A stretch of 64,000 nucleotides of DNA from Frateuria_A sp035944355 (GTDB taxonomy: Bacteria; Pseudomonadota; Gammaproteobacteria; Xanthomonadales; Rhodanobacteraceae). The position numbers were made by a program, and so were the translations under genes. The DNA lies in the NCBI RefSeq assembly GCF_035944355.1, contig NZ_DASZBH010000015.1, positions 1 to 64,000 of the forward strand, in the 5' to 3' direction. Positions 16,336 through 25,413 of this stretch are shown here, in pieces (the first letter of the stretch is position 1; every line of letters starts with the position of its first letter). The notes beneath the pieces are model-generated. The model saw only the letters and a program-made list of their open reading frames with translations. It was not told the DNA's origin and did no database searches.

Positions 16336-16791
16336 ATGCCCGACTACCGCAAGACGCCCGAGGCGCTCGCCCGCCTCACGCCCGAGCAGTTCCGCGTGAC
16401 CCAGCAGAACGGTACCGAGCGGCCGTTCGACAACGCCTTCAACGAACACCGCGAGCCGGGCCTGTACGTGGACGTCGTATCGGGCGAGCCGCTGTTCACC
16501 TCGCTGGACAAGTTCGACAGCCATTGCGGCTGGCCGAGCTTCAGCCGCCCGGTCGAGCCGGCGCACGTGATCGAGAAGCGCGACCTCACCCACGGCATGG
16601 TGCGCACCGAGGTGCGCTCCAGCCACGGCGACAGCCACCTCGGCCACGTCTTCCCTGATGGCCCGCGCGAGACCGGCGGCCTGCGCTATTGCATCAACTC
16701 CGCCTCGCTGCGGTTCGTGCCGCTGGATGACCTGGAGCGCGAGGGCTACGGCGAGTACCGCAAGCTGTTCGCCCGGGAGGCCGAGTCATGA
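16336..16791 (+). CDS. msrB: Peptide-methionine (R)-S-oxide reductase
   Basis: A 151-residue enzyme that reduces the R form of methionine sulfoxide with thioredoxin. The catalytic Cys is in RYCINSASLRF, and the SHCGWPSF block carries a second Cys at the usual resolving position. SHLGHVFPDGP is conserved. The two CxxC zinc sites of many MsrB proteins are missing (VDVVSGEP and SSHGDSH occur at those places), so this is the zinc-free form. The ATG overlap with msrA at its end (ATGA) shows translational coupling. Confidence 0.95.
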   Translation: MPDYRKTPEALARLTPEQFRVTQQNGTERPFDNAFNEHREPGLYVDVVSGEPLFTSLDKFDSHCGWPSFSRPVEPAHVIEKRDLTHGMVRTEVRSSHGDSHLGHVFPDGPRETGGLRYCINSASLRFVPLDDLEREGYGEYRKLFAREAES

Positions 16792-17294
16792 GCGAACGGG
16801 CCATCCTTGCCGGCGGCTGCTTCTGGGGCGTGCAGGAACTGTTGCGCCAGCAGCCGGGCGTGATCTCCACCCGCGTGGGCTATTCCGGCGGCGACGTGCC
16901 GAACGCGACCTACCGCAACCATGGCAGCCACGCCGAGGCGGTGGAGATCGTTTTCGACCCGCAGCGCATCGGTTACCGCCAGTTGCTGGAGTTCTTCTTC
17001 CAGATCCACGACCCGAGCACGCCCAATCGCCAGGGCAACGACCGCGGCAGCAGCTACCGCTCGGCGATCTTCTACACCAGCGAGGAGCAGCGGCGCATCG
17101 CCCGGGACACCATCGCCGACGTGGACGCCTCCGGCCTGTGGCCCGGCAAGGTGGTGACCGAAGTCGAACCGGCCGGCGATTTCTGGGAGGCCGAGCCCGA
17201 GCACCAGGACTACCTGCAGCATTACCCCACCGGCTACACCTGCCACTTCGTGCGGCCCGGCTGGAAGCTGCCCCGGCGCGCCGAAGCGGACTGA
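16788..17294 (+). CDS. msrA: Peptide-methionine (S)-S-oxide reductase
   Basis: A 168-residue enzyme that reduces the S form of methionine sulfoxide. The catalytic motif GGCFWG is at residues 9-14, with GYSGGDVPNATYRNHGSHAEAVEI and the HDPSTPNRQGND loop as further signatures. It forms a two-gene repair operon with msrB, the start overlapping the msrB stop by 4 bp. Its length and motifs are complete. The lone Cys near the C-terminus (GYTCHFVRPG) may act as the recycling Cys. Confidence 0.95.
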   Translation: MSERAILAGGCFWGVQELLRQQPGVISTRVGYSGGDVPNATYRNHGSHAEAVEIVFDPQRIGYRQLLEFFFQIHDPSTPNRQGNDRGSSYRSAIFYTSEEQRRIARDTIADVDASGLWPGKVVTEVEPAGDFWEAEPEHQDYLQHYPTGYTCHFVRPGWKLPRRAEAD

Positions 17295-17450
17295 GACGGC
17301 GCGCGGCACGGCCTTTCACGGCCTCTTGAGGACCGCCCCGGTATCACGCGCGGTCTGCTTGCCGTGGGCGGGGACGACCCTGGTGACGCCCGCTCAGGCG
17401 CATCCGCAGGTCATCCGCCCTGCCCGGTCGTCCACCGTAAGGATCGCAGG

Positions 17451-18524
17451 ATGCCTCTCTCGCCCACATCGCTCAAGAACTCCACTGCCGCGGCCGCCGC
17501 GCGGGTCTTCACGGAGCTGCGCCAGATCCATTCCAACCACCAGGCGCACACGGTGCTTCGCGCCGTGGAGCGCCAGCGCGGGCCGACCGACAAGACGCTG
17601 GTCCGTCGCGCGGACGAGTACGCGCGGGAGGTGCTGGGTAGCGCCCGCTACGCGCCCTGGCTGCAGGTCTACACCGCCGTCAGCGGCGGCTTCCGCGAGG
17701 GTTGGATCCCGGACAACTACTACGGCCTGGTGGTCGATCCGCTCAAGGGCGGCGAGGTGGCCAAGGTCGCTTTGGTCAAGTCTTTCACCAACCGCATCCT
17801 GGACACCGAGGCGCTGCCCGACCTGGCCTACGTGATCGACGGCATCTACTACGCGCGCGACTACCGTCCGGTCTCGGCGGCCGAGCTGGTCGACATCCTG
17901 TTCGCCCAGGACGAGCGCACCGTGTTCAAGGCCGACAACTCCTACCAGGGCCGCAGCGTGACCTTCATGACGCGCGCGGACTTCCCTGCCGGCGGCCAGC
18001 TCCGGCTTCCGGACGGCGTGTTCCAGGCGCCGATCCACCAGCACGATTTCTTCGCCGCGATGAGCCCGCGCTCCACCGCGACGCTGCGCATCACCACGGC
18101 GCGCGAGCTCGACGGCCGCATCGCAGTGAAGGCCGCCTACCTGCGCCTGGGCCGCGCCAGCGACGACATCGTGAGCTGCCGCAGCCACGTGCGCGTGGCC
18201 GTGGATGCCGCGCACGGCACGCTGGGCGACACCGGCTACCTGCACGACTGGCAGCGCACGGAAACCCACCCCGACACCGGCTTCCGCTTCGCCGGCCAGG
18301 CGATCCCGCGCTACGAGGAAGCGGCAGCGCTGTGCAAGACGCTGCACCAGAGCTGCCCGCACATGCTCTGCCTGGGCTGGGACCTGTGCATCGACCAGCA
18401 GGAGCGGCCGCGCATCATGGAATGGAACGCGCGCTACAACGACATCAAGTTCTCCGAGGCGACCACCGGCCCCTGCTTCCGCGGGCTGGGCTGGGAGCAC
18501 TTGTGGCGGCGCGAGGCCGCCTGA
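17451..18524 (+). CDS. ATP-grasp-like protein (sugar-transfer-associated type)
   Basis: A 357-residue cytoplasmic protein. The central VFKADNSYQGRSV and TLRITTARE segments, and the C-terminal LGWDLCIDQQERPRIMEWN, look like the nucleotide-binding and metal-binding parts of an ATP-grasp fold. The closest family I can name is the sugar-transfer-associated ATP-grasp group. It is not linked to polysaccharide genes here, so the substrate is unknown. The ATG at 17451 is preferred over the longer frame because AAGGATCGCAGG precedes it. It is monocistronic. Confidence 0.6.
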   Translation: MPLSPTSLKNSTAAAAARVFTELRQIHSNHQAHTVLRAVERQRGPTDKTLVRRADEYAREVLGSARYAPWLQVYTAVSGGFREGWIPDNYYGLVVDPLKGGEVAKVALVKSFTNRILDTEALPDLAYVIDGIYYARDYRPVSAAELVDILFAQDERTVFKADNSYQGRSVTFMTRADFPAGGQLRLPDGVFQAPIHQHDFFAAMSPRSTATLRITTARELDGRIAVKAAYLRLGRASDDIVSCRSHVRVAVDAAHGTLGDTGYLHDWQRTETHPDTGFRFAGQAIPRYEEAAALCKTLHQSCPHMLCLGWDLCIDQQERPRIMEWNARYNDIKFSEATTGPCFRGLGWEHLWRREAA

Positions 18525-18680
18525 CGTCCGGGCGGGGTGTCGATTCGGCCATCGCCGGTTCGTCGCGATGGGTAGTCCCGGAATCGGTGCGTCGCCAGCC
18601 GGCCTTGGCCGGCGCCACGTCGATGCCTGGACTTCCCTAAAGCGCAGGCATCCCGCCTGAGCGCAATGCAGGAGGACCCC

Positions 18681-19037
18681 ATGTCTTACATCGATGGATT
18701 CGTCATCGCCGTGCCCACGGCCAACAAGCAGCAGTTCGTCGACCACGCCAGGCGTTTCGACGCCTTGTTCCTGGAGTTCGGCGCGACCCGCATCTGCGAG
18801 AACTGGGGCGACGACGTGCCCGATGGCAAGCTCACCGACTTCCGCCGCGCCGTGCAGGCCACGGCGGAGGAGACGGTTGTGTTCTCGTGGATCGAATGGC
18901 CGGACAAGGCCACCCGCGACGCCGGCATGAAGAAGATCATGGAGGACCCGCGCATCGGCCCCGACACCCCCATGCCGTTCGACGGCAAGCGGATGATCTT
19001 CGGCGGGTTCGCGCCCGTGGTGACGTTGGGAAGGTAG
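18681..19037 (+). CDS. DUF1428 family protein (YbaA-like)
   Basis: A 118-residue cytoplasmic protein that matches DUF1428: the N-terminal YIDGFVIAVPTANKQQF, the ENWGDDVPDGKLTDFRRAV block, the EETVVFSWIEWPDKATRD block and the closing PFDGKRMIFGGFAPV. The fold is a dimeric alpha/beta barrel; the function is unknown. AGGAGGA lies at good spacing before the ATG at 18681. Confidence 0.92.
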   Translation: MSYIDGFVIAVPTANKQQFVDHARRFDALFLEFGATRICENWGDDVPDGKLTDFRRAVQATAEETVVFSWIEWPDKATRDAGMKKIMEDPRIGPDTPMPFDGKRMIFGGFAPVVTLGR

Positions 19038-19379
19038 CTGCGCGCTCCGGCCCTCCTCCATCCGCCTTCGGGCACCTTCCCCCGTAAACGGAGGAAGGGC
19101 CTTGCCGCGAGACCCTGCTACCGAATCGCCCCCCCGCGAACGCGGGGAGGTGCCGCCAGGCGGATGGAGTCGCTCCGGCCTCAGCCCATCAACCAGCCCG
19201 GCGGCGCCTGCCATGCGATCGGCAGCGCAGTGCCGCCATCGATCGCCACCTGCAAGGCGCCGACCATGATCCAGGCCGCTGAGGGCGATTCCCGCGATGG
19301 GCGCAGCGCGGTCGGCACCAGCCCGCGCCGCCCGGCCGGTAGCAAGAACCCGGCGCCTCGGCCGCGCCGCGCGAGCCGG
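19038..19379. other. Intergenic stretch holding a dispersed repeat
   Basis: No gene is visible in these 342 bases between two convergent genes. The first third is copy B of the palindromic repeat (19056-19169). The rest is GC-rich with no open frame that has coding character or a ribosome site. Confidence 0.6.
19056..19169. repeat. Dispersed palindromic repeat, copy B
   Basis: This starts CTCCATCCGCCTTCGGGCAC and ends GGTGCCGCCAGGCGGATGGA, so the ends are inverted copies. Inside are AAACGGAGGAAGG and a CCCCGCGAACGCGGGG hairpin. Order and sequence match copy A at 7731-7860. Confidence 0.7.
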
Positions 19380-19955
19380 CTATCCGGCGATGGCGTCTTC
19401 GATGCGCCGGTCCGGGATCAGCCACATCACCGCCACCGCCGCGTAGAGCAGCTGCCCGATCCATGCGGCCTGCCAGGTCAGGGCGATGCCCAGCGCATAG
19501 ATCGCCGGCGAGAGCTTGCCTTTCCAGTCGCTGCCGATCGCCCGCCGCAACATCGAGTGACTGCCCTCCAGGCCGATCAGCTTGCGCTGCAGCAACCAGT
19601 AGGCCACCGCCGCCATCAGCAGCACGACGCCGTAGGCCGCGGTGGGCGCGGCGGCGAAATGGTTCTCGCCCATCCAGGCGGTGGCGAAGGGGAACAGCGA
19701 GAGCCAGAACAGCAGGTGCAGGTTGGCCCACAGTGCGCCGCCCGAGATCCGCTGGCTCGCGGCGAGCAGGTGATGGTGGTTGTTCCAGTAGATGCCCACG
19801 TAGATGAAGCTCAGCACGTAGCTGAGCAGCACCGGCAGCAGCGGCAGCAGTGCCGCCGGAGTGCTCTCGTGCGGCACCTTCAACTCCAGCACCATGATGG
19901 TGATGATGATCGCGATCACCCCGTCGCTGAATGCTTCCAGCCGGCCCTTGCCCAT
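19380..19955 (-). CDS. TMEM175-family potassium channel-like protein (DUF1211)
   Basis: A 191-residue membrane protein with five to six hydrophobic segments. The RLEAFSDGVIAIIITIMVLE motif at the N-terminus is the signature of the TMEM175 family; its FSDG residues line the pore in structurally studied members. The YWNNHHHLL segment is also typical. Bacterial members conduct K+. The start at 19955 is preferred because CGGAG lies 6 nt upstream; the ATG at 19961 abuts it. The start overlaps the AraC-family stop by one base (TGATG), so the two are coupled. Confidence 0.88.
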   Translation of the reverse strand: MGKGRLEAFSDGVIAIIITIMVLELKVPHESTPAALLPLLPVLLSYVLSFIYVGIYWNNHHHLLAASQRISGGALWANLHLLFWLSLFPFATAWMGENHFAAAPTAAYGVVLLMAAVAYWLLQRKLIGLEGSHSMLRRAIGSDWKGKLSPAIYALGIALTWQAAWIGQLLYAAVAVMWLIPDRRIEDAIAG

Positions 19956-20800
19956 CACCATCTCCGTTTGCCCAGGGTGGGCGCCACGATGCGGCCGCCG
20001 GCGCGGTAGGCGCCGGGGCTGACTCCCAGCCAGCGGCGGAAGCTGCCGTGAAAGCTGGACAGGTCACCGAAGCCGGACTCCAGCGCGACTTCGGCCACCG
20101 GCGCACCGGTCCGGCGCAGCAGCCGTGCGGCCCGTTCCAGCCGCGCGCGCAGCACGTAACGGTGCGGCGTCGTGCCCACCACCCGGGTGAAGCTGCGCAG
20201 GAAGTGGTACGGACTCATCGCCGCCTCCGCCGCCAGTTGCACGAGCGGCAAGGGGTCGGCCAGCCGCCCTTCGATGTGGCGCACGGCCTCGGCGATGCGC
20301 CGCTCCTCCCGCGCACCGACGCGGGCGTCGCCCGGGCGGCTCTCGGCCAGCGCCTCGACCGCAGCGCCGGCGAAACCGAAGGCCAGCTCCTCCAGCGCGT
20401 CGGCGTCCTGCTCGGTGCCCAGACCGCTGACGTAGCGCAGCAGGCCGGGCAGCGGCGGCAGCCGCGGCAGCGCGAAGGTGTCGCGGCGCGCACCCGGCAC
20501 CGCGGCGACGATCTCGCGCCAGCGCGCGCCGTCGAACTGCACGGACAGGCAGCGGTCGCCGCGGCCGTGCTCGTGGCCGCACTCGAAACACTGCCCCTCG
20601 TTGCCCAGCAGCACCGCGCCGGGCGCGAGCAGCGCACGGCCGGCCGGCGAGCGGTACTGGAAGTGGCCGGACACCACGGCGGCCAGGCACACCGCGCCGT
20701 GGCGTTCCTCGAACACGGCGTCGTCCGGGCCGGCCGTGCAGTGCACGTGCGTCACCCGCCATCCCGGCCCGGAGGCCAGCCGTGTGGTTGCCATCGCCAT
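19955..20800 (-). CDS. AraC-family transcriptional regulator
   Basis: A protein of about 281 residues. The N-terminal half resembles a cupin-like sensor (LLAPGAVLLGNEGQCFECGH), which has a Cys and two His residues that could bind metal or sense redox state. The C-terminal 100 residues form the double helix-turn-helix, with MSPYHFLRSFTRVVGTTPH and the second motif VAEVALESGFGDLSSFHGSF. Two ATGs (20800 and 20794) are equally good. It is coupled to the TMEM175 gene downstream and faces the divergent gene at 20884, either of which it may control. Confidence 0.88.
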   Translation of the reverse strand: MAMATTRLASGPGWRVTHVHCTAGPDDAVFEERHGAVCLAAVVSGHFQYRSPAGRALLAPGAVLLGNEGQCFECGHEHGRGDRCLSVQFDGARWREIVAAVPGARRDTFALPRLPPLPGLLRYVSGLGTEQDADALEELAFGFAGAAVEALAESRPGDARVGAREERRIAEAVRHIEGRLADPLPLVQLAAEAAMSPYHFLRSFTRVVGTTPHRYVLRARLERAARLLRRTGAPVAEVALESGFGDLSSFHGSFRRWLGVSPGAYRAGGRIVAPTLGKRRW

Positions 20801-20883
20801 CGGCGAAACATAGCAATTTTTCCCACGCGCCCGTGCGCTGCCGGCGCCTATCGTGCGGGCCTGCAAACCCAGGGAGGACACGC

Positions 20884-21363
20884 ATGAACCGCTTCATCCC
20901 CGCGCTGCTGGCGCCCGGCCCCGCCGAGGACCGCGCCGACGCCATGGCGACCTACGGCTGGCTGGTCGGCGACTGGCGCTTCGACGCCACGATGTTCGTC
21001 GACGGCCAGGCCACGCCGGTGCAAGGCGGCGAGATCCATGCCGCCTGGGTGCTCGAAGGCCGCGCCGTGCAGGACGTGTGGATACTGCCCGGCTGCTTCG
21101 CCGGCACCACCCTGCGCGTATACGACCCCAGCCTCGACGCCTGGCACATCGTATGGAGCGATCCGCTGCGCCAGTACTACAACCGCCAGCTCGGCCGCCG
21201 CGAAGGCGCACGCATCGTGCAGGAAGGCACGGACGCCGCCGGCGACGCCACGCGCTGGAGTTTCGAAGGCATCGCCGCCGACCGCTTCCGCTGGCTCGGC
21301 GAACGCCGTGGCGCCGATGGCGCCTGGCAACGGGTCGCCGACTCCGCGGTACGCCGCGCCTGA
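20884..21363 (+). CDS. Conserved hypothetical protein, DUF1579-like beta-barrel
   Basis: A 159-residue cytoplasmic protein. The segments YGWLVGDWRFDATMFVDGQ, EIHAAWVLEGRAVQDVWI and WHIVWSDPLRQYYNRQLGRR follow the pattern of small lipocalin-like DUF1579 proteins, whose ligand is unknown. AGGGAGGACACGC precedes the ATG at 20884. It diverges from the AraC regulator and is followed 27 nt later by a frameshifted VOC gene, so the two may form a unit. Confidence 0.7.
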   Translation: MNRFIPALLAPGPAEDRADAMATYGWLVGDWRFDATMFVDGQATPVQGGEIHAAWVLEGRAVQDVWILPGCFAGTTLRVYDPSLDAWHIVWSDPLRQYYNRQLGRREGARIVQEGTDAAGDATRWSFEGIAADRFRWLGERRGADGAWQRVADSAVRRA

Positions 21364-21390
21364 CACTCAAGCAAACAGAAGGACCGAACG

Positions 21391-21758
21391 ATGATCGACC
21401 ATCTCTCCCTGGGCGTGCGCGACCCGCCGCCAGCCGCCGTTTTTACGACGCCGCGCTCGCTCCGCTCGGCTACCGCCGCCTCAGCGAGGGCGGCGGTTCG
21501 CTGGGCTACGGCAGCGACGCCGTCGTGCTGTGGCTGCTGCAGACCGACCATCCGGTCGCTGCCGACCCGCGTTCCGGATTGCACGTCTGCCTGCGGGCGG
21601 GCGATGCGGCGGCCGTGGATGCATTCCACGCCGCGGCGCTGGCCCATGGCGGTCGCGACAACGGCGCGCCGGGCCTGCGGGCCGACTACGGCGCGGACTA
21701 CTACGCCGCGTTCGTCAGCGATCCCGATGGCTACAGGCTGGAAGCCCACGTGGCCTGA
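21391..21758 (+). pseudogene. VOC/glyoxalase family gene with a frameshift
   Basis: The ATG at 21391 begins MIDHLSLGVRDP in one frame. The rest of the domain (ASRRFYDAALAPLGYRRL to GYRLEAHVA) is in another frame. The switch falls at about 21424-21429 in a run of GCC/CCG triplets and is explained by loss of one base. The joined product would be a 123-residue vicinal-oxygen-chelate protein, complete for the family. Either the gene has recently decayed or there is a sequencing error in the GC-rich run. Confidence 0.8.
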
Positions 21759-21818
21759 TGCGCCTGGTCAGCCGGAGCCGACTTACGCACAATCGACGGA
21801 CCTCATCGGGATAACGCC

Positions 21819-22478
21819 ATGGACGCAAGCTTCTGGCTCGAGCGCTGGCGCGAAGGCCGCACTGGCTTCCACCGCAACGATGTCATGCCGCTGCTGCGCA
21901 GGCACTGGCCTGCGCTGGAGGTACCGCGCGGCAGCCGCGTCCTGGTGCCGTTGGCCGGCAAGACGCTAGACATGGCCTGGCTGGCGGCACAGGGCCTGCG
22001 CGTGCTGGGCGTGGAACTGTCGCCGCTGGCGGTGCAGGCCTTCTTCGCCGAACACCGACTGCAGCCGCAGCGCCATGCCTCGCCCTGCGGCGAGCACTAC
22101 GTCGCGGGCGACATCGAGATCATCCAGGGCGACGTGTTCGACCTGGACGATGCGACCCTGGCCGGTTGCCGCGCCGTCTACGATCGCGCCGCGCTGATCG
22201 CGCTGCCCGCGCCGATGCGCAGGCGATACGCCCAATCGGTCTACGGGCGCCTGCCGGAAGCTTGCCGCGGCCTGCTGATCACGCTCGATTACCCGCCCGA
22301 TGAAATGGACGGCCCACCCTTCGCCGTGCCGCCGACGGAAGTGCGGGAGCTTTACGGGCGCGACTGGCAGGTCGCGGCGCTGGAACACCGCGACATCTAT
22401 GCCGACGATCCGGGCTGGGCCGAACAGGGCCTGAGCGCGATGGCTACCGACGTCTTCCGGCTCGATCGCCGCGGATGA
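21819..22478 (+). CDS. tpm: Thiopurine S-methyltransferase
   Basis: A 219-residue SAM-dependent enzyme of the bacterial TPMT family, which methylates thiols and, in some members, selenium or tellurium compounds. The hallmark N-terminus FWLERWREGRTGFHRNDV is followed by the SAM motif RVLVPLAGKTLDMAWLAAQG, a GVELSPLAVQAFF strand, and DRAALIALPAPMRRRYAQ. Its length matches the family. It stands alone and convergent with the downstream gene. Confidence 0.93.
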   Translation: MDASFWLERWREGRTGFHRNDVMPLLRRHWPALEVPRGSRVLVPLAGKTLDMAWLAAQGLRVLGVELSPLAVQAFFAEHRLQPQRHASPCGEHYVAGDIEIIQGDVFDLDDATLAGCRAVYDRAALIALPAPMRRRYAQSVYGRLPEACRGLLITLDYPPDEMDGPPFAVPPTEVRELYGRDWQVAALEHRDIYADDPGWAEQGLSAMATDVFRLDRRG

Positions 22479-22496
22479 ACCCGCCGCGCCGAGGGC

Positions 22497-22964
22497 TCAG
22501 CTGGAATGGTCCAGGATGATCTTCCAGCCCTGCGCCGTCTTCTCCCACAGCAGCGAATACACGCCGTCGTCCTGCGCCGCCTCGCCGTGCGCCGTGCGAT
22601 CCAGATGGAAGTGGCCGGTCACCGCCGCATAGCGCACCTCGCCATCGGCGCAAGGAAGCAGCCGCACGTCGATATCGGAAAAGGTGAGCCGGCCCATCTG
22701 CGCCTTGCCCGCGTAGTGCCGGCGGTAGCTTTCGAGAATGGCGCGGTAGCCCTTGCGGACGGAGCTGCCGACGAAGGTGGTGTCGGGCGCGTCCTTGTAG
22801 CCCTGCATGAAGGCATCGACGTCGGCACGGTTCCACGCTGCCTGCTGGGCGGCCATCACCTGGCGGATGGCCGCCGCCTCGTCGGCGCTGCCTGCGCCGA
22901 AGGCCGGCCCCATGGCGCATGCCAGCAGCAGGCCGCATGCGATCCAACGACGTGTTCTGTACAT
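22497..22964 (-). CDS. Secreted NTF2-like (SnoaL/DUF4440-type) protein
   Basis: A 155-residue protein with a signal peptide (cleavage near GPAFGAG). The mature part follows the cone-shaped NTF2-like fold: an AAIRQVMAAQQAAWNRADVDAF helix, the DTTFVGSSVRKGYRAILESY segment, and a closing WEKTAQGWKIILDHSS strand. In this family the pocket may bind a small ligand or catalyse; nothing here defines it. AGGAG lies 8 nt before the ATG. Confidence 0.85.
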   Translation of the reverse strand: MYRTRRWIACGLLLACAMGPAFGAGSADEAAAIRQVMAAQQAAWNRADVDAFMQGYKDAPDTTFVGSSVRKGYRAILESYRRHYAGKAQMGRLTFSDIDVRLLPCADGEVRYAAVTGHFHLDRTAHGEAAQDDGVYSLLWEKTAQGWKIILDHSS

Positions 22965-23227
22965 CGCCTGCTCCTGCCGCTCCGGATGAAGCGGCAGCCT
23001 AGCATCCGGCCCGGGATCTGCGTCCAGCCCGGTGGCTACGCTCGTGCCCGATCCCGTTGACACGTTCCGGCCGGAGCCATCAGCGACCGCAGGGTGTCCG
23101 TGGGCGATCCGCGTCGGTCGATACCACCGCTCCATGACCCGCGCTTGATCCGCAGGTAACGCAAGGGAGCACACGCTTCGCCCGGGAACCCCGGAACTGG
23201 CCGTGCCGGTTGTTACGGGAGGTTGCC

Positions 23228-23782
23228 ATGCCCACTTCGATCGCCCCGTTCGTACTCGCCACCACACTCTTGGCCACTGGCGCAGTGCAAGCTGCCCACC
23301 CCGAGCCGGCCAGCGATGCCAAGCTCATCGCAAGCGCCATGCGTGCGGCGCCGGCAGGCGTCGCACCGCACGCCACCATCGTGGCCGTCGGCCCCGACGG
23401 CAGCATGCGCACCCTGCGCCAGGGCACCAATGGCTTCACCTGCATTCCCGATGCGCCCGCCACGCCCGGCCCCGACCCGATGTGCGCCGACAAGGCGGCG
23501 ATGGCCTGGATGCACGCCTGGCTCACGCATACGACGCCGCCCGCCGGCCAGGTCGGATTGATGTACATGCTCGAAGGCGGCACCGATGCGAGCAACACCG
23601 ATCCGTACGCCAAGACGCCCGGCGGGAATCACTGGATCAGGACCGGCCCGCACGTCATGGTGGTCGGCGCGGACGATGCCTTCTACGACCAGTACCCGAA
23701 ACTGGCCGATCCCCAGACCAACGCGCCCTACGTCATGTGGGCGGGCACGCCCTACCGGCACCTGATGGTGCCTGTCCACTGA
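23228..23782 (+). CDS. Secreted conserved hypothetical protein
   Basis: A 184-residue protein with a signal peptide (cleavage near AVQAAHP). The mature part contains a TNGFTCIPDAP segment and a DPMCADKAAMAWMHAW segment with two Cys that could form a disulfide, and ends MWAGTPYRHLMVPVH. Similar proteins occur in many proteobacteria, but I know no function. GGGAGG lies 5 nt before the ATG at 23228, which decides the start over an upstream TTG-type start. Confidence 0.8.
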   Translation: MPTSIAPFVLATTLLATGAVQAAHPEPASDAKLIASAMRAAPAGVAPHATIVAVGPDGSMRTLRQGTNGFTCIPDAPATPGPDPMCADKAAMAWMHAWLTHTTPPAGQVGLMYMLEGGTDASNTDPYAKTPGGNHWIRTGPHVMVVGADDAFYDQYPKLADPQTNAPYVMWAGTPYRHLMVPVH

Positions 23783-23941
23783 CGTACTTGCCGGGGGAAT
23801 CGTGCAGCCGGGGCGGCCCAGGCTGCCGCGGATGAGACGGGCCACGCCCGATCGTGGCCCGAAGGCCAAGTTGTCGATCTTTGCGCTGGTCGTTCGTCGC
23901 AGGCATAAGGGGCACCGCAGCCCCGAACCTGGAGATGCGCA

Positions 23942-24421
23942 ATGACCGCCAAGAACACGATCTGCCTCTGGTACGACGGCGCCGCCCTGGAGGCCGCCAC
24001 CTTCTACGCCAAGACGTTCCCCGACAGCGCCGTGGGCGCGGTCCATCGCGCGCCGGGCGATTATCCCGCCGGCAAACAGGGCGACGTATTGACCGTCGAG
24101 TTCACGGTCATGGGCATCCCGTGCCTGGGCCTGAACGGAGGCCCCGGGTTCCCGCAGACCGAGGCGTTCTCGTTCCAGGTGGCCACCGACGATCAGGCCG
24201 AAACCGACCGCCTGTGGGACGCGATCATCGGCAACGGCGGCCAGCCCAGCGCCTGCGGCTGGTGCAAGGACCGCTGGGGCCTTTCGTGGCAGATCACCCC
24301 GCGCGCGCTGACCGCCGCGGTCACGGATTCCGACCCGGCCGCGGCCAGGCGCGCGTTCGACGCCATGATGAACATGAGCAAGATCGACATCGCCACGATC
24401 GAGGCCGCGCGGCGCGGCTGA
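23942..24421 (+). CDS. VOC-superfamily PhnB-like protein
   Basis: A 159-residue protein. CLWYDGAALEAATFYAKTFPDS, VEFTVMGIPCLGLNGGPGF and the ACGWCKDRWGLSWQITPRAL segment are the hallmarks of the PhnB/3-demethylubiquinone-methyltransferase-like VOC group. The reaction is unknown; despite the old family name it is unlikely to be a methyltransferase. GGAGATGCGCA precedes the ATG. Confidence 0.9.
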   Translation: MTAKNTICLWYDGAALEAATFYAKTFPDSAVGAVHRAPGDYPAGKQGDVLTVEFTVMGIPCLGLNGGPGFPQTEAFSFQVATDDQAETDRLWDAIIGNGGQPSACGWCKDRWGLSWQITPRALTAAVTDSDPAAARRAFDAMMNMSKIDIATIEAARRG

Positions 24422-24550
24422 AGCCGCACTGTGGCCAATGTGGACGAACCCTGCGATCGGCATGGCGGACCGTGTGGCCCGGTACCGCTTGCCAGCCCGC
24501 ACCCTGTCGCATGACGCCGCCGGCGTCGTGCCATCACCTGGAACCCATCG

Positions 24551-25210
24551 ATGACTCCCACCATCACCGCCTTCGAACATTCGCCCGATCGCGGCCAGGG
24601 GCTCGCGCGCGACATGCGCGTCCGCTGGGCGCTCGAGGAAGTGGGCCAGCCCTACGAGGTCCGGCTGCTCTCTTTCAAGGCCATGAAGGAGCCCGCGCAC
24701 CGCGCGCTCCATCCGTTCGGGCAGATTCCCACCTATGAAGAAGGCGACCTGGTCCTGTTCGAGTCGGGCGCCATCGTGCTGCACCTGGCGCTACGCCACG
24801 CCGGCCTGCTGCCCGAGGACGCGGACGCCCGGGCGCGCGCCATCGCCTGGATGTTCGCCGCGCTCAACACCGTGGAAGGGCCGATCCTCGAGCTCCAGAC
24901 GGCGAAGTTCGCCGAGGGCGACAAGCCCTGGTCCGAGCAACGCCTGCCGCTGATCAAGGACCGCATCCGCCAACGGCTGGGCGAGCTGTCGCTTCGGCTC
25001 GCCGACGCCGAGTGGCTGGATGGCGCCTTCAGCGCCGGCGACCTGATGATGGTGGGCGTGCTGCTCCGGCTGAAGGCGTCCGGCCTGCTCGACGAGTACC
25101 CCAACCTCGCCGCCTATGTCGCCCGCGGCGAAGCGCGTCCCGCCTACAAGCGCGCGTTCGCCGCGCAGCTGGCGGTGTTTACGGGCGCGAATGCAAATGT
25201 AGGCGCGTAA
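24551..25210 (+). CDS. Glutathione S-transferase family protein
   Basis: A 219-residue cytoplasmic protein. The N-terminal thioredoxin-like domain carries HPFGQIPTYEEGDLVLFESGAI with the cis-Pro and the Glu-Ser that bind the gamma-glutamyl group. The C-terminal domain is helical, with GAFSAGDLMMVGVLLRL as the N-capping-box region. The exact class is unclear. It lies near two VOC genes and a B3 lactamase, in a run of detoxification genes. Confidence 0.9.
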   Translation: MTPTITAFEHSPDRGQGLARDMRVRWALEEVGQPYEVRLLSFKAMKEPAHRALHPFGQIPTYEEGDLVLFESGAIVLHLALRHAGLLPEDADARARAIAWMFAALNTVEGPILELQTAKFAEGDKPWSEQRLPLIKDRIRQRLGELSLRLADAEWLDGAFSAGDLMMVGVLLRLKASGLLDEYPNLAAYVARGEARPAYKRAFAAQLAVFTGANANVGA

Positions 25211-25224
25211 GCTCCCCCGTCAAG

Positions 25225-25320
25225 CAGACACTTCAAAGTAGAACCGCTGGCGGTTTGTCGACGGTATTCGGCGGGCGTCATGTCGCCAATTGATTCGCGA
25301 GCGCATTGCCCATCTCCGCA
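25225..25320 (-). pseudogene. Possible relic of a transposase C-terminus
   Basis: Read on the minus strand, one frame gives SIGDMTPAEYRRQT followed by a few more residues, a motif like the C-terminal end of IS3-type transposases (TPAEYRR). No start, catalytic core or inverted repeats remain. It sits beside an AT-rich orphan gene, which hints at past insertion. The match is short and could be chance. Confidence 0.25.
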
Positions 25321-25413
25321 GTAGGATTTATCGTAGCTGGCGGCGCGCGGCGCGTGACTTCTTAACAGGGCATTACGAGCCGGCGAACTGCAAGAATTAG
25401 GGAAGGGGCGAAC

